Shown piece by piece: positions 11,567 through 24,600 of a stretch of 64,000 bases of DNA (positions are counted from its first letter, which is position 1; each line of letters begins with the position of its first letter). The DNA is taken from the NCBI GenBank assembly GCA_949130485.1, contig OX422190.1, positions 9,449,944 through 9,513,943 on the forward strand, given 5' to 3'. The translations under genes were made by a program, and so were the position numbers. This DNA is from Agelas oroides. Lineage: Eukaryota > Porifera > Demospongiae > Agelasida > Agelasidae. The notes below the pieces were generated by a model that was not told the origin of the DNA, searched no databases, and saw only the letters and a program-made list of their open reading frames with translations.

Positions 11567-11933
11567 ATGCCTCCCAATGGTCCAGATGAGTGGCGTGCTA
11601 GAATAGGTCACTGGGAGAACAGAAAGCTGCGGTGGTACCAGGCGCACTGTGGGTCTCGCCTACGCGTCCCGCTACATCTACATCTGGAGCGGGTGATCTC
11701 CGAGGTGCCTCTGTTGTGCGTCCTGCTGCTGCTCTCGCTGGCGGGGAAGGTGGGTATTGGCGTGTGTGAGGCAGGAAATGGTACGCTCTCCGGTCTGGGT
11801 AAGCTAGCCCGGTGCTGCGCGCGTGGTCGGCGTGGAAGGGTGTGGGCCACGCCGCTTTTATCTCTGTTGCTGGCGCTGTCCTTGTTGCTGGTGGTAGCAG
11901 GTGACGTGGAAACCAATCCGGGGCCAATCAGCG
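11567..11933 (+). CDS. NLR-1 exon 1: double hydrophobic leader ending in a 2A peptide
   Basis: The exon encodes 122 residues. Hydrophobic stretches lie at about 47-60 (VPLLCVLLLLSLAG) and 94-112 (TPLLSLLLALSLLLVVAG). The second runs straight into GDVETNPGP (11900-11926), the D-V/I-E-x-N-P-G-P signature of 2A ribosome-skipping peptides, in which the Gly-Pro bond is not formed. Skipping would release a 119-residue leader and start the receptor at Pro120. GTGAGG at 11934 gives a 60-nt intron. If that intron is retained, six extra codons lead to a TAA, giving a leader-only product. 2A-like leaders on invertebrate NLRs are known in sponge and sea urchin, so the architecture has precedent. Confidence 0.85.
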
Positions 11934-14900
11934 GTGAGGAAATGACTAAACTTTAATCTATGCGTGACCAGGATGTCATTTCTTTCCCCTCAGATGATCT
12001 TCTTGATCAAGTTGATGATTCTGAGCTAAGTAAGTTTGCCGTGATCTGTGTGGTATTTTTCTCAAGACTTGTAGTATGTCATACTGATACCATGCTCTCA
12101 TGTCACCTGAGCTGAACCAGAAACCAGAAATAGCTTCTACTCCAGCAGCATGCACGGTTGACTTTGCATAACATCTAGGCCTGTTTTATAAGGGAGATGT
12201 GGTTCGTTGATTGTTCATGCATGGATTTCCATCTGTGCATAATACACTAGGACATCAAAATCTCATACTGCACTCGTGCATTGTTAGGTGCATACAGTTA
12301 GGCCACTACAAATTGGATAATAGTTTCCCGTCCTGGCTAAGGATGCAATAGCATGCAGCTGGTGTTTTTTTTTTATTATTCATTACGGATGTGGTAAAAG
12401 GAAATACAAACCACAAAGTACTAAAACATGGTCACTAAGTGTCTTGTATACATACAAACCTCCAACAGCTGTACATGCTACACACAGCAAGGACCGAAAA
12501 AGTGAAAGAAAGTAGACAACCTCCACTGAACACTGTACTGTACAGTACTGCTCGAGCACATGGACTAGACTGTAAATAATTTTGAATAGATAACGTCATA
12601 ATTCGTTATAATAGACAATTACCACAATAATAAAAATATTAGGCGGGCCATGAAGGGCATGCAGGCGGTGGACGGGAAACCATTATCCAATTTGTAGTGG
12701 CCTTATATCTCCACAGGAAGGGAGTGCAGCGAAATGCGCCTAACAGCGAATTGTGTGCTTTGTTTAGAGTTATGCGGTGACCTATACCCAGGCTTTGGCT
12801 GGCTTGGCCAAACAAAGCTAGCTAACTTCTATATATGGCTATAACATGGGCTGTGTTAATGTTAACCAGCTGGGCAGAAGATGACCATGCTACTGTTATC
12901 TCTATCTGACTTATGTATGAGCTAAAAATACCACACGTAGTCATTTGAGAGACGTCAATCGGTGTTATGCGTTATAAAGAAGCACTGTTGCCATCAAAAG
13001 TACTGTGGATGTATGCGATGTGCTGCAGTGTAGCAAACCAGTGTTCAGGTGTCCTTATATACTTTGGAGGCTTCCTGTATATTTCTGGTAGCCATGGCAG
13101 CTCGTACTTAGACCACGAGGCAACATTTTCAGACCTCTGTCTTGCTGTATGGGTGTACACTGATAAGAAAGGCAAGGGAGATGCAATTTCTAGGATTAAA
13201 GAAGCAGTGGCGGACAATTTCAAAGTATAGGTAGATGAATGTCTGAAGGAGGTCGTTCAGTATAATTTGTTAGCCTATAGCTAATTGGACAGATTTTAGT
13301 GTCTGTTATAAGGAATATGGAGGTGTCCACATTTCAGAGAGGCATAAAGTATTACGTTCAATGGAGATTCAATCCTTTGGTTTAATGAGATTTCACTGTA
13401 TATGCAGCAGCAACCAGACTTACAGGTATGGCAGCTCTAGTGCCATGTATAGATTGGTGCCTGTTTTTGCAAGGCTGTTAACCCTTTCATCGGTATATTC
13501 CCAGAGACCATGCAGTTCTAGCAGACATATATGCAAACCTGGACGCTTGCTGCTGTAGGAGAGCAACCATAGCTAATCCGGTAGCCCAAGGGTTGGTGTG
13601 CATTATTTAGAAAATTGTCGTCAAAAACCGCATCCAGTACTTCATCAACAGTTAATCTTGCTGCCATTTTTACCACGTTTCTTGTTGCTATAGCCGGATG
13701 CACTTTGATAATTGGGGTGAGCGAGCCCCACACTTGTGAGTTTAACGGCGGAATTTCTCTTATATATTTTTATATGTATATATAATTATATATATGTTGA
13801 GCAAAGTAACCGCACCCCAAATGCTGATAAGAGGTTAGTGCTGCAGGTTTACCTTGACTCTATGTATTGTACATACGTCCAATGCACGCGTAGGCGCGCC
13901 GTGTGCGGACAATATGTGTGTGATCAACAACACGTGTGCACCTACACAGTTGAAAGCCCTTCTGCACAGAGTTTAGAGTCGTGTGCTACTTGTAGTGAAC
14001 ATGGATACTCCAAGTAAGAGCACTGAAACCGTCGGACGACAAGGAAGACAGGCTACGGCGCAGGAGAGAACGAGAGAAGGCTCGACGTGCGGCAGAGACA
14101 GCCGTTCAAAGGCAGGAAAGATTAACGAGGCGCAGGGAGAAAGAGAAGGCTGGACGCGCAGCAGAGACAGACGAACAAAAGCAAGAAAGGTTGAGAAAGC
14201 GGAGGGAGAGAGATAGGAGCAGACGCTCTACTCAGACTGCCAATGAAAGAGACGCGAGATTACAACAGATGAGAACCCGTCAGCGTGAACGGTTGGCAGC
14301 TGAAACCACTGCTGATAGACACGCCAGATTGCAGCAGATGAGCACCCGTCAGGATGAAAGGTTAGCAGCTGAGACTACCCCTGAAAGAGATGCCAGATTG
14401 CAGCTGATGAGTGCCCGTCAGCATGAAAGGTTAGCAGCTGAGAGTGCTGCTGAAAGAGATGCCAGATTGCAGCTGATGAGTGCCCGTCAGGATGAAAGGT
14501 TAGCAGCTGAGAGTGCTGCTGAAAGAGATGCCAGATTGCAGCTGATGAGTGCCCGTCAGCATGAAAGGTTAGCAGCTGAGAGTGCTGCTGAAAGAGATGC
14601 CAGATTGCAGCTGATGAGTGCCCGTCAGTGTGAAAGGTTAGCAGCTGAGAGTGCTGCTGAAAGGGACATCAGATTGCAGCAGATGAGTGCCCGTCAGTGT
14701 GAAAGATTGGCAGCTGAAAATACCACTGAAAGAGACACCAGATTACAGCGAATGAGAGACAGACTGGCAGCTGAGAAAGAAATGCCAGGTTGGAGTATGA
14801 CAGAGCAAGACACAGCTAGGGAACAACAGACTGTTCAGTCACAGCTCCCTCTGTTTCAACAGTGTTCCATCCAAGTCAAGATGGGGAAAATTCATGCGAA

Positions 14901-17900
14901 TATGGCTGCATTGGATATACCAGTATGCACTACCTGCTCAGAGAGATTTCCTGGCTTCACTCAAACTCAACTGAGTGTCTGCGTTGTAGTCGTGACAAAC
15001 ATACTCCCAAAGTATACTCCTCTGATAACAACATGAACCCTGGCACCATACCACCTCAACTGCAGGTTAGCAACATACACATGAATGCATATTAGTGTCT
15101 TGACTTCTGAAAATACGCCCATGGGTAATGATGTAGAGAGAGTGAGTGTATTTTTAAGAGTTTTGAAATTACATGTAAAAGGTATATACCTCCTATCACA
15201 CAGAATTGATATTCTAGCCCTCTAGCTATGCTTTTTGCAATGCCTCCTTTGTCATGCACCTGCTTATGCAACAGTATCAAATGCTGCCTGCTCAAAATAT
15301 CCCCCTCCATATACACCTATACAACTAGCCCCTTCTCACCATGTACTACTATGCAATGTCATTCACACCCATACCTCTTGTGAAGAGCTAAGACATTGCA
15401 CCACAACATTCAGTCATCAGCCCAAGCAATAATTTTAACCCCCAAGACCCAGTCCAAGCAATTCCTACCCAAGTACGTTATGCTGAAACTCTCATTATCT
15501 GCTGTATGTCTCTCTCCTGTAGATGATGTTCATACCAAGATCTTTGAACAATGTTGGTGGTGTGTGAGAGGGTGGCGGGAGGGAGGGCACCAATGCAGTG
15601 TGACTGCCTCATGATGGTGCTACCTGGGAGCCTATACTTTTGTAGGCTGCAAACTACACTGCTGCATACTGACTTTTCTCACACACCATCGTAACCATGC
15701 ATTGACTAACTGAACTTACTTTTACTCAATTTGTATAAACATAACTGAATTGCTTTTTCATACTGGAAAAAGCTGGCAAAGAGATCCGTTAAAGCAACAT
15801 GATCATCCATGTAACATGAATGATGTGTAGAATCTGCACATTTTTATGCAGTCAAATTACTACCAATGTCATTGGTCAGGGTGCAACCCTAGCCTCGTTC
15901 CCAGCCTCTTGTGCGGGGGAGGAGGAAAGAGAGCCTGGTACACACTGTTCGCGCATGCGCCAAATTCCCTTGGTAACCTGCATACTACTCCACTACACTA
16001 AAATTACGGTCAATTTCTGTTTACCTTCTGAAAGGCTGCACTGCCTGGTTATACTCCCTGTGGGATACATACGGGCGGTTTTGAAGTCAAAAACAATATC
16101 GCTTTGACGGTAACGGTCTGCACTGCTTCGTTCGAGGCGATCGGCGAACTTCAAAGGGAAAGATTGCATCAGTCACGTGCCGCAGCGTTTAGCTGGAATG
16201 GACAAACGCGTGGACAATTCCTGCAAGCGAAAAGCTGAGTACCTTCGTCGCTCCCTCGTCATTGTGTACACAGAGCGTGGTCAGTGGCAGGCATCTTTTA
16301 TACGGGAGAAGTCGGGGGGTGCCTTGCGGAGGTTAGTGTAACGGAGCAGATTTTACGGAATTTCCAAATTCCCAGAAATCCTGGTGGAACTGAGCATGCG
16401 CAAACAGTGTGTACCAGGCTCTTTTCTCCCCGCCCACGCACGATCCTGGGAACGAGGCTAGGTGCAACCCATGCATGCACGGTTAGTAAAGACAGTTTTC
16501 ACCCAGTGGAAAGCTAACAAGTGTACGTAGAATCTGATGTTGGCATAAGGTAGTGCTATGAAACACTAGTGCACCATGCAACTCGCTCATGCTGGCCCCC
16601 TTAATGCACTGCATTCCCCTAGTTACCTTAGCAACCGGAAGTGTATGAGCCCTGCCCTTTGCATGCTGGAAAAAAAACCTACTGCGATTATTATTGCACG
16701 CTTGACGCACGTATGCATTGTACCAAACTGGTTGTTAATGAGATTCATGCCTTAATGAGATTTATGACCCTCCTGATTAGGGTTGAGGTCAAGGTAGGGC
16801 TGAACAAAGGCTTAGGGCTCAATTTAACTTGAGCCTGATGGACCTTTGTCTCTAAATTTTGACCCTCAGCTGACCCTTAATTAACCTTTAACACCTAAAT
16901 TGTATTCATTAAAATTTTATTCATTTCAGACTACTTTTGGCATATGCATGCCTCAGCGCACCATACTTTCATTTCTGTAAGGACCCTGACTCCAAGTGCA
17001 CTTGTAGCCACAATGAACGGACTCGTGACCCTAACCATGCCTACTTATTAACGAACTTGCACTAGTTAGCATTCTCAACCAGCAAACACCCGTTCAGGAC
17101 TCAAATCACCTTCACTGCCAGAAATAAGGCCCCTACAAGGTGAGGGTAGCATTTTCTAAGCCCATTTGTGCAACCAAGGTGAGAATTGGACCACCCAGTG
17201 CCAACCAAGGCATTTCTACAGCCAGCCACGACAGCCACCATGCACATGTTGCCCTGTGGGTGACCCCACCCACCTTCCCCTGTCCCACCCTTTCTGCTCA
17301 CACTGTGCAGTATGATGTCAACAAAATTGACATTAGGGTTAATTAAAGGACGTGTTTATCATGGACACAATGACCTGGGGATGGTAGTTATCATACACCT
17401 CAGCATGACTACCTTTTGTCATAGTACTGTATGGCGAGAAATTTTCGCGGGACAAAATTTTCGCGGATTGGCCGCTGGCAAAGATTTTGCAAAAAAAATT
17501 TCGCGGTTCGACGATCACAAAGCACAAAGTACGACGACACAAAATTTCGCGGTTAAAATTTTCGTGGTCTGAGGCAAATCCGCGAAAACCGCGAAAATTT
17601 TGTCCCGCGGAAATTTTCCGCCATACGGTATTTACATATGTGTACTGAGAGTTACAGCTATTTGACCTTGTAAGAAAAAGAGAAATGTTAAGGAGGAAGC
17701 ACCAAAAGCCCACAACTGAGTCGCTGTAATTCAAATACAGGCAGGGAAGTTGGCACGTAGCTGCTTTGAATAGTGCTAGCAATTATAACCACTCAGTAAG
17801 ATTCATTGGAACAGGCTTGTGCTTTGTAGGAGTCTGTATATCATGGAATTCTGTGTGCACACTATTCTACCTTGTACCTATTCACAAAACCCTGATACCC

Positions 17901-18614
17901 TAACAAATCCAACGCAGGGCTACTAAATTCATCCTTAGCGACAATTCGCTTGATTACAAGAGTCGTCTCATGAAACTACATCTGCTCCCTCTTATGATGA
18001 CCTTTGTGTCAGAAGCTTAAAGCAGTCGAGACTCCAATGCAGTTCTTTCGACATCCTACAATATATTTCTTTTAGTACTAACCCTACAAGATCAGGCAGC
18101 CACAGGAAACTCATTCACCCTATTGTAAAAACTACCAGACACAAAAACTTCTATTTCAGTAGGCTTCCTCTCCTGTGGAACTCCCTCCCATCTATAGACT
18201 TGGATTCCAGCTATGACACAATAAAGCGCAAGCTCAAAGACATCTTCTGGCTCTCCTTTGTCCATAACTTCGACAGCGAAATTACATGCACATACCATTT
18301 CTGCTGCCCATGCAGCAAATGTTCTCTTGTTCCAAAGTCGAACTTTCAAATTGAGTAACAAGCATGTGCAAGTTCTTCAGCCACCACAGAAAAACAACGT
18401 GACTAACTTCAACTTTGATTTTAATTTATAAATAATTTGTAAACTATAATTATTGTTTGTCATCACTAGCTTGTTTGTCCCAAGTTTTTTGTCCAGGCTG
18501 CTATTCTTTATCCATAGTAGTCCTTCAGCACGGTACAATCTCTAACTTCATCTTCATTCAGCACCAACTTCTGTTCTTCATTCACCCGTCCAAATCTTCA
18601 CTGTGCTGTAAAGC

Positions 18615-18651
<37 letters not shown>

Positions 18652-21600
18652 TTCACTCCAACGGCTTGTTAACATGACTGACATGAGTGTTCTGGAAGCA
18701 AACTAACTTAAAAAGTAGAAAGCTTTGATTGTCTCACTATTGTTTGTTTTCTCAGCTGAGGATGATACATTTGATGTGTATTGTGAAGTTGTTGGCCTAG
18801 CTGGGAGATGGTCAAATATGTGCCTGGCTTTGAGACTGTATCCTTCTGATCGGAGCAAAATTGCAGTTGCTCACCCTGGAAACCCTGATGAATGTCTTCA
18901 AGCAGTTGTTGTCAAGTGGTTGCAGAAAGGTTATAACTACCAGGTACGTGGTTCTCCTTGTTGGAGAATGCTGGTTGGAGCTGTGGGTAATCCTGCTGGA
19001 GGAAATGATTGTGCTTTGGCAGAAGCCATAGCAAAGAAACATCCAGGTATGTACTGAGATCAAGCTGGAACTGAAAAAAGGATTCTCTGTTACCCAAAAT
19101 ACATAGTTTGACTGAATGCTTCAATTCATCAATAGTGTGAACAACACATTTTTGCCTAGCCACGTGGCCTGGGTATGAGGCTAATTTTCGCCCTGATGAT
19201 GACTGAAACATTCAGTCGAAACATTGGCAAAAAGGTTTTTGATTTTAAGTTGGTAATCGAAAACTTTCCATCGATGTAAGGAGCCAGCTAGCTGAGAAGC
19301 CACTGAAATAAAAATGGTGGTTTGCATATTTGGAGCAAACCTGAGTGAGCCCCACACTAGCGAGACTGCATTGCGCATGTGTGTGTGCATGTTTGTTTGC
19401 TTGTTTGCTTGTTTGCTTGTTTGCAGCCACTTACCATAAATTTTAATTGAGCACATTTAATATTTCGCAAAGATTGAATGTCCACGTGCACTGTTTGGCA
19501 TGAAGTGCAGCGTTGGCATGAATGAAGCCTGGAACGAAGTTGACTCAAGCTGAAGTATGCATGACAACTTATGTATGGTTTATTGTAAACTATCTCAACT
19601 ATGGACCATGACAGACAAACTTTACAGCAGACTACTCACAGACAGTATGCATGGTGGGTGATCGAGGTTGCTTTAGGTAAGGGCCATGCGCAAACTACAC
19701 TCCAGAGATTCAGCTCACGATTTGGGTGTGAAGCTTAATCTATGCATGTGTAGCCATAGTAGCTGCCCTGACTGACGGCAGTGAGTCACAAAACCTGCTG
19801 CTATTCATGGTTTGTGTGCCATGACATAAATCAACACAATATGCTGCTCACTCAGGCTCACCCCACGATGCTGAAGCATCTCCCTAGTTTTTAGATCTGA
19901 TTATCTCCTTGCCTCTATAGTAAGTAAGGAAGCAGTAAATCTGCTCGATGGAAATTCTTCCAGCAAACCTCATTCAGATCCAAGGGAGACACACCACCTC
20001 AGCAGAGAGTTTGCCAGCATGTTTTCAGATGTGACTGACCTTCTGGACAAGAGTGTGGACATGGCCAAGCTCAAAGACTTTCTGGACTGCTACTGTCACC
20101 CTCTGTATCCTCAGGAACTCTATGTTAATCCTAAGACCTACAAAGATGCTAATACTACCAAGCAACTGATCAAGTCTCTGTGTCCTCAGTTCATTAACTT
20201 CATACACTACTACCTGCTGGAAGATATAGTGAGAAAGTTTGGTTGTGACAAAGCAATAGAAATCTTGCAGCAATACACTGGTATGAAGTACAGTCGAAAG
20301 AGAAAGCTTAATAGTCTGCCTGGTCCCATAACTGATGGAGAGATTGAACAGTTCCATGGTACAAAGAAGTTGAAGTTAAAGGTAGAGGGGGATACAAGTG
20401 ATGCAAGTGTTAAGACCATTGATGATGTACAGGAAGCACTGGAAAAGGCTAGTGGGATAAAGCGAGCCTTTATCCCATATGCATTTCAAGACCCCGGCTG
20501 TGTCCTTCTTACCTTCCTCATTCCTGAGAGTATTTCCCACATCTTCCATGACCTAAATACCGAGGACCTAGCCATCCTGGCAGACAGTGGTGTGATGAGC
20601 TTGGAAATTGATGAAGTGGTCATTGATAACATTCAGAAGTACTGTACTGTGAAAAGACATGCAACTGACCTTCAAGTAGCTGTTGACAGTGGTGAACGCA
20701 CCAAACCAACAGGACTGGAGTACTACCTGAAGGAAAGGGCCACAGAAATTACATCAGAGAGATACTTATACCTCCTGAAAATGCTAGGTACTGCTGAAAC
20801 TGGAATACTCAATGATATCTGTTCTGAACAATTTCTTGAAACATTTTCAAAGGACCTTCAAGACTGGAAGAAAATTGCCCCTTACTTTAGCATCCATGAA
20901 TGGAACATTAAGGAGCTTGTATGCAACTACCCAGAGGAGAATGACCAGAAATACCAGACCCTTCTATGCTGGAAGAAAGCAGAAGGATCTACTGCCACCT
21001 ACTACAACCTGCTAGAGAGTCTGATACTCCATGGGAACATTGGGGAGGTGGAGGCATTGCTGCAGAGGCTGCAGGGAGAAGGTAACTGGCCCAATTATAA
21101 TAAATAATCTTTGTGAAGTCTGTGTGCATCCATTTACCACTAAAATACCTCTTTTAGGTCCTGTGGTGCTCCATGCCAGCAGATGGCTGAAGCAGCTGTA
21201 CCTGGCTCATGACAGTTGGCAGCAGTGGAGAGAAGTTCCTAACCTAATACAGTTTGACCAGAGACTGGGAGAATTTACCACACAAGCCAGCACCCAACTA
21301 AAGAACATGGACTACTCCAACTGCTATTGTGATATACAAGATGAGTTTCCTTCCAGTATTACCCCAGTTTCAGTGAAATCCCTGGTGAATGCATGCACAA
21401 CCAGTAACCATCCATGGTCTTCAGAATCTTGTCTTCTAATTAAAGGAGCACCAGGCCAGGGAAAGTCTTTTTTGTTATCCAAACTCTGTCGATACTGGGC
21501 TTTAGGGTACGGAATGAGGAGCATCACTCTCATGTTCTGGGTAGACTGTTCTCAATTCCGGAACAGAAGAATGACACTTAACCAATTGTTATCGCAATTA

Positions 21601-24600
21601 CTCCCTATTGAAACGCAGAATATTTCCAAGTGGATTGAGAACAAACAAGGAAAAGATGTTGTCTTTATTTTGGATGGATATGACCAACAACAGAGTGGTG
21701 ATCTTTTTCACAACTTGGCTTCTCTTCCAAAGTCTGTTGTATTAATAACATCCACTTACACACCAAATATAAGAAGAGTTAAGCAGTTTGAGCTTTTTAA
21801 TCTTACTGACAATCAAATCTCCAAGCAAGTTTTACAATTCTTCAGTTGCACACCATCAAAAGCAGAAGGTTTCTATCTGTATCTCATAAACAATCCTGAT
21901 ATGAAGCTGTTAGCATCTAGCCCAGTGTACCTGTATACTCTTCTGTTTGTTTACAACAAACTTTGGGACGCTCCATCTCATGACCTTCCAGTTACATGGA
22001 CTGAACTCTTCACAAACATGACATTGTTTCTCTTACAATCAATATTTCCAAAACTGCCACAAATTGAAACAACACCAGGCTCTGTAAGTGAACTACCTTG
22101 CACTGTGCAGTCATTTCTTCGTGACTTATCAACTGTAGCTTTTGAGAATCTTGCCACTGAATCTTTTCATTTAACTTTGCCGGCAGCAAGGTCTCTTGGG
22201 CATGGGAGTGGTTTTGCGCTGGTACATCCTTATAGTAAACCGCTTTACCACAGTGAAAAACAGTGTTTCCAGTTTTCCTCTCCACTGCTTCAGCAATTCT
22301 TAGCTGCACTACATGTGCATAGCTTGCCACGAGCAAAACAAACAGAGCTTATGCTGCACAAGTCAGAGCTGAATTTCCTTTGGCAATTCTTTGCTGGGCT
22401 GCTTGCGTCTGAATCATATGATAGGTTTCTAATTCTAAGAAATACATATCACAAGGAGAGCAACTTCAATCAATTACTAGTCAATTACAAATATGAAGCC
22501 GACTGGTCATGTGACATGCCATCTGTTTTCAGAAACCAAATTCTAACACCTGCTGATATACATCATATTGTGACAGCTTTTAAGTTTCCACCAAGTTTGT
22601 TGAATTTTGAACAATGTTGCTTTGGGAGAGCAACTCTATATCAGTTGACAAGACTGGTGCATGTACTTGCTCAAAGTGGACAGCAAGGCTTCAGAGTGAG
22701 GTAAGTCATGACTCTGTGTCTTGGTTAACTGGGATCGATGATATATCCCTAACATAATCTAGTGTTTAGGAAAGACATGATAATATCAGTTTATCACAAG
22801 CTAGGACAGAGTTTATGATCTTCTTACTGTGGTTCAGTCAGACTCCAGCGGTGTTCCGTGAGGTTGCAAGAACCAATAACAGTTTGAGTTCTTTGCAATG
22901 ATTGGATAAATTAAGTACAAATGGCACTCTTGATGTTGCAAGCTATGTGAAAGGCTGTACCAGGTACCGAGGTAGGTTCCGCTTCCAAAAATGGATGATT
23001 TGTGATCCACACAAATCATCCAAATGTGGATGATTTGTCAATTATGTGATATATCATCCAAATTTGGATGATATATGCCTGTTTTCTCCTCTATAGAACT
23101 GAAAAGTGGATGAAATCATCCAAATTTGGATGATTTGTACAATCCACTTTTGGATGAAAATGAACATGTTTCTAAGTCATCCGAAATTGGATGTTTTGTA
23201 TAATCCACTTTTGGATGATTCTGAGCATGCTTGTAAATCATCCAAAGATGGAACTTTTGTACAATCCACTTTTGGATGGTTCTGAGCATGCTTGTAAATC
23301 ATCCAAAGATGGAAGTTTTGTATAATCCACTTTTGGATGATTAGGCATCTTCCAAAATTGGATCTTTTGTACAATCCACTTTTGGATGAAAGTGAACATG
23401 TTTCTAAGTCATCCGAAATTGGATGTTTTGTACAATCCACTTTTGGATGAAAGTGAACATGTTTCTAAGTCATCCGAAATTGGATGTTTTGTATAATCCA
23501 CTTTTGGATGGTTCTGAGCATGCTTGTAAATCATCCAAAGATGGAACTTTTGTACAATCCACTTTTGGATGGTTCTGAGCATGCTTGTAAAGTTACTGCA
23601 TTAATGGTGATATTATTATAAGAGAACAACCAAACAACAAAAGGATACATTACAGATGCAAAGCATCTAGACTAAGTCCAAACTTTTTGTCCATGTTCTT
23701 GAGAGCTAAGAAGAGTGAGCAATGAATTTTGAAGTTCTCAACGCTCATGTATGCAAGTTGACCCCGTATCTTTTGAAGGCCCGAATTTGCCTGCTCGTTT
23801 ACTTGGGAATTGATCCCCTTAATTCGTTTCTGACTGTAGGCATCCAGGGAGTAGCCTTTAGAGCAGCCTATGTGGCCACGCCAGTGAAAACGGTCTACAC
23901 CAAATCGAGTGTTCTCAAAAAAGTGCGGCTCTCTGTTCAAACAGTACACATGGAGGCGACAGGCATTATCATAAATGATAAGAAGAGGAGGACGAGGGAA
24001 TCTGGTTTTAAAGATCTGGAAGGGATGCTTGGGTGACTCACAGGTCTGCAGCACCTCAAACCCATAGCACACTCCATGCTCACAGTATATCGTGAATATG
24101 CCCGGAGAGAGTGTTGGGTGACCATATGAGGCTTTTCGACAGCCATCAGTCTGAAGCGTGTGCAGTTTCTTGTCAGCTTCATAGCTCGCATCTCCATGAC
24201 ACTTTGGTAGGCATGGGAAGAAGCTGAGGGGGTCATCTGTGGCTGGGGGATACAAGTCTGGTGTGGGGGGACCTCCTTGAAATGGCGCCTGTACTAGCTG
24301 CAGAAGAAGCTTTATCAAATCTCGCACATCTTGTGGTAGCTTTCCATCATCTTCAACAGGACACTTTCCCAAGAAAGCTGCTAGGATTGGAACATGTTCT
24401 TGCAGCAGTGACAGCTCTCTGTGGTTGCTTGAATCACAAATATCCAGCCTCCCTTCCGCAACAGCTGCAATGGTTTGCATCACATCAGCTCTTCCAGCTA
24501 CCTGTAATTACAATATGAGCTCATTGTCACATATAAAATGCAGTCACATATAAAATGCAGTAATTTCCATGCAGTAATGGACAAACCTGGAGCATTCCAC

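Noticed and set aside
12967..13230. 87-residue ORF in NLR-1 intron 2
   Set aside because: The NLR-2 counterpart (49564-49863) is frameshifted and differs in length, so coding is not conserved. A missed small NLR exon here remains possible.
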